A stretch of DNA of 6,238 bases, from positions 1-6,238 of the forward strand of contig JBPYFK010000113.1 in assembly GCA_051984675.1 (NCBI GenBank), written 5' to 3'. Shown here in pieces: positions 6,097-6,238 of the stretch. Position 1 is the stretch's first letter; every line of letters begins with the position of its first letter. A program made the translations under genes and the position numbers. The notes beneath the pieces were generated by a model. The model was not told where the DNA came from and ran no database searches. It saw nothing but the letters and a program-made list of their open reading frames with translations. Source of the stretch: JBPYFK01 sp051984675 (GTDB lineage Bacteria; Actinomycetota; Actinomycetes; Mycobacteriales; Pseudonocardiaceae).

Positions 6097-6238
6097 TCAG
6101 CGCTCGCGGGTGCGCCGGTGGTCCGCAGTGAGATCCGTGGGTCGCAGCTGCAGCGGAACCGGGTCAACCAGCTCCACGCACTGATCGCCGACAGCTGTCG
6201 CGGTCTCCACGTAGCCGTCCGCCTCCATGCTCCAACAC
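6097..6238 (-). CDS. C-terminal fragment of a minus-strand gene, Uma2-like endonuclease family (tentative), 5' end cut by window edge
   Basis: On the minus strand a frame enters at the right edge and runs 46 codons to a TGA at 6099-6097. Its codons have the high third-position GC of the other genes, and the peptide looks like a real protein end. The pattern DGYVE followed by a short acidic strand, then DPVPLQLRPTDL and a charged tail, resembles the C-terminus of Uma2-family (DUF820) proteins, PD-(D/E)XK-fold putative nucleases that are abundant in actinomycetes. The catalytic region lies outside the window, so activity cannot be judged. It converges on the catabolic operon and is probably unrelated to it. 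The first visible in-frame ATG, four codons in, is probably internal. That this is coding is moderately likely; the family is recognised only from a short tail. Confidence 0.55.
   Translation of the reverse strand, partial: CWSMEADGYVETATAVGDQCVELVDPVPLQLRPTDLTADHRRTRER

Noticed and set aside
1..6238. CRISPR arrays, insertion sequence ends, tRNA or rRNA genes
   Set aside because: I saw no regularly spaced repeats, no transposase or terminal inverted repeats, and no tRNA-like or rRNA-like sequence on either strand.

Overview
The window looks like chromosomal DNA of a high-GC actinomycete (Pseudonocardia/Amycolatopsis-like in flavour; I cannot place the genus). Base composition is strongly GC-rich, third codon positions of all real genes are mostly G or C, ribosome binding sites are AGGAGG-like, and long spurious open frames run antisense to the genes, as expected at this composition. 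The only clearly AT-richer stretch is the divergent intergenic region near 861-900.

Layout. Position 1-860 (minus) is a LysR-type regulator whose C-terminus runs off the left edge. Position 861-1005 is a divergent control region with two small perfect palindromes. Position 1006-6018 (plus) is a tight four-gene operon: a flavin amine oxidase of the monomeric sarcosine oxidase / N-methyltryptophan oxidase family, a Rieske non-heme iron oxygenase alpha subunit, an NAD(P)-dependent aldehyde dehydrogenase, and a flavin/[2Fe-2S] oxidoreductase of the phthalate dioxygenase reductase (VanB/CntB) type. Gaps are 28 nt, a 4-nt ATGA overlap, and 15 nt. After a 78-nt convergent gap, a minus-strand gene ends at 6097 and runs off the right edge; its tail resembles the Uma2 endonuclease family.

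How the genes fit together. The reductase should pass electrons from NAD(P)H through flavin and its plant-type [2Fe-2S] centre to the Rieske oxygenase. The oxygenase has a Glu where most ring-hydroxylating oxygenases have the bridging Asp, a feature known from carnitine monooxygenase CntA, and it has no beta subunit. This points to oxidative C-N or N-methyl cleavage of a quaternary or N-methylated amine rather than ring dihydroxylation. The aldehyde dehydrogenase would oxidise the aldehyde released (formaldehyde or a larger semialdehyde). The amine oxidase, which keeps the covalent-FAD Cys and the oxygen-activating Lys of sarcosine oxidase, would take a secondary or tertiary N-methyl amine one step further. 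The divergent LysR protein is the likely pathway regulator. The substrate cannot be read from the sequence: glycine betaine, carnitine, choline, stachydrine-like betaines, or a synthetic N-methyl amine are all possible. The exact gene set does not match a pathway I can name with confidence, and this is the main point of interest. No transporter, folate enzyme or dimethylglycine dehydrogenase lies inside the window.
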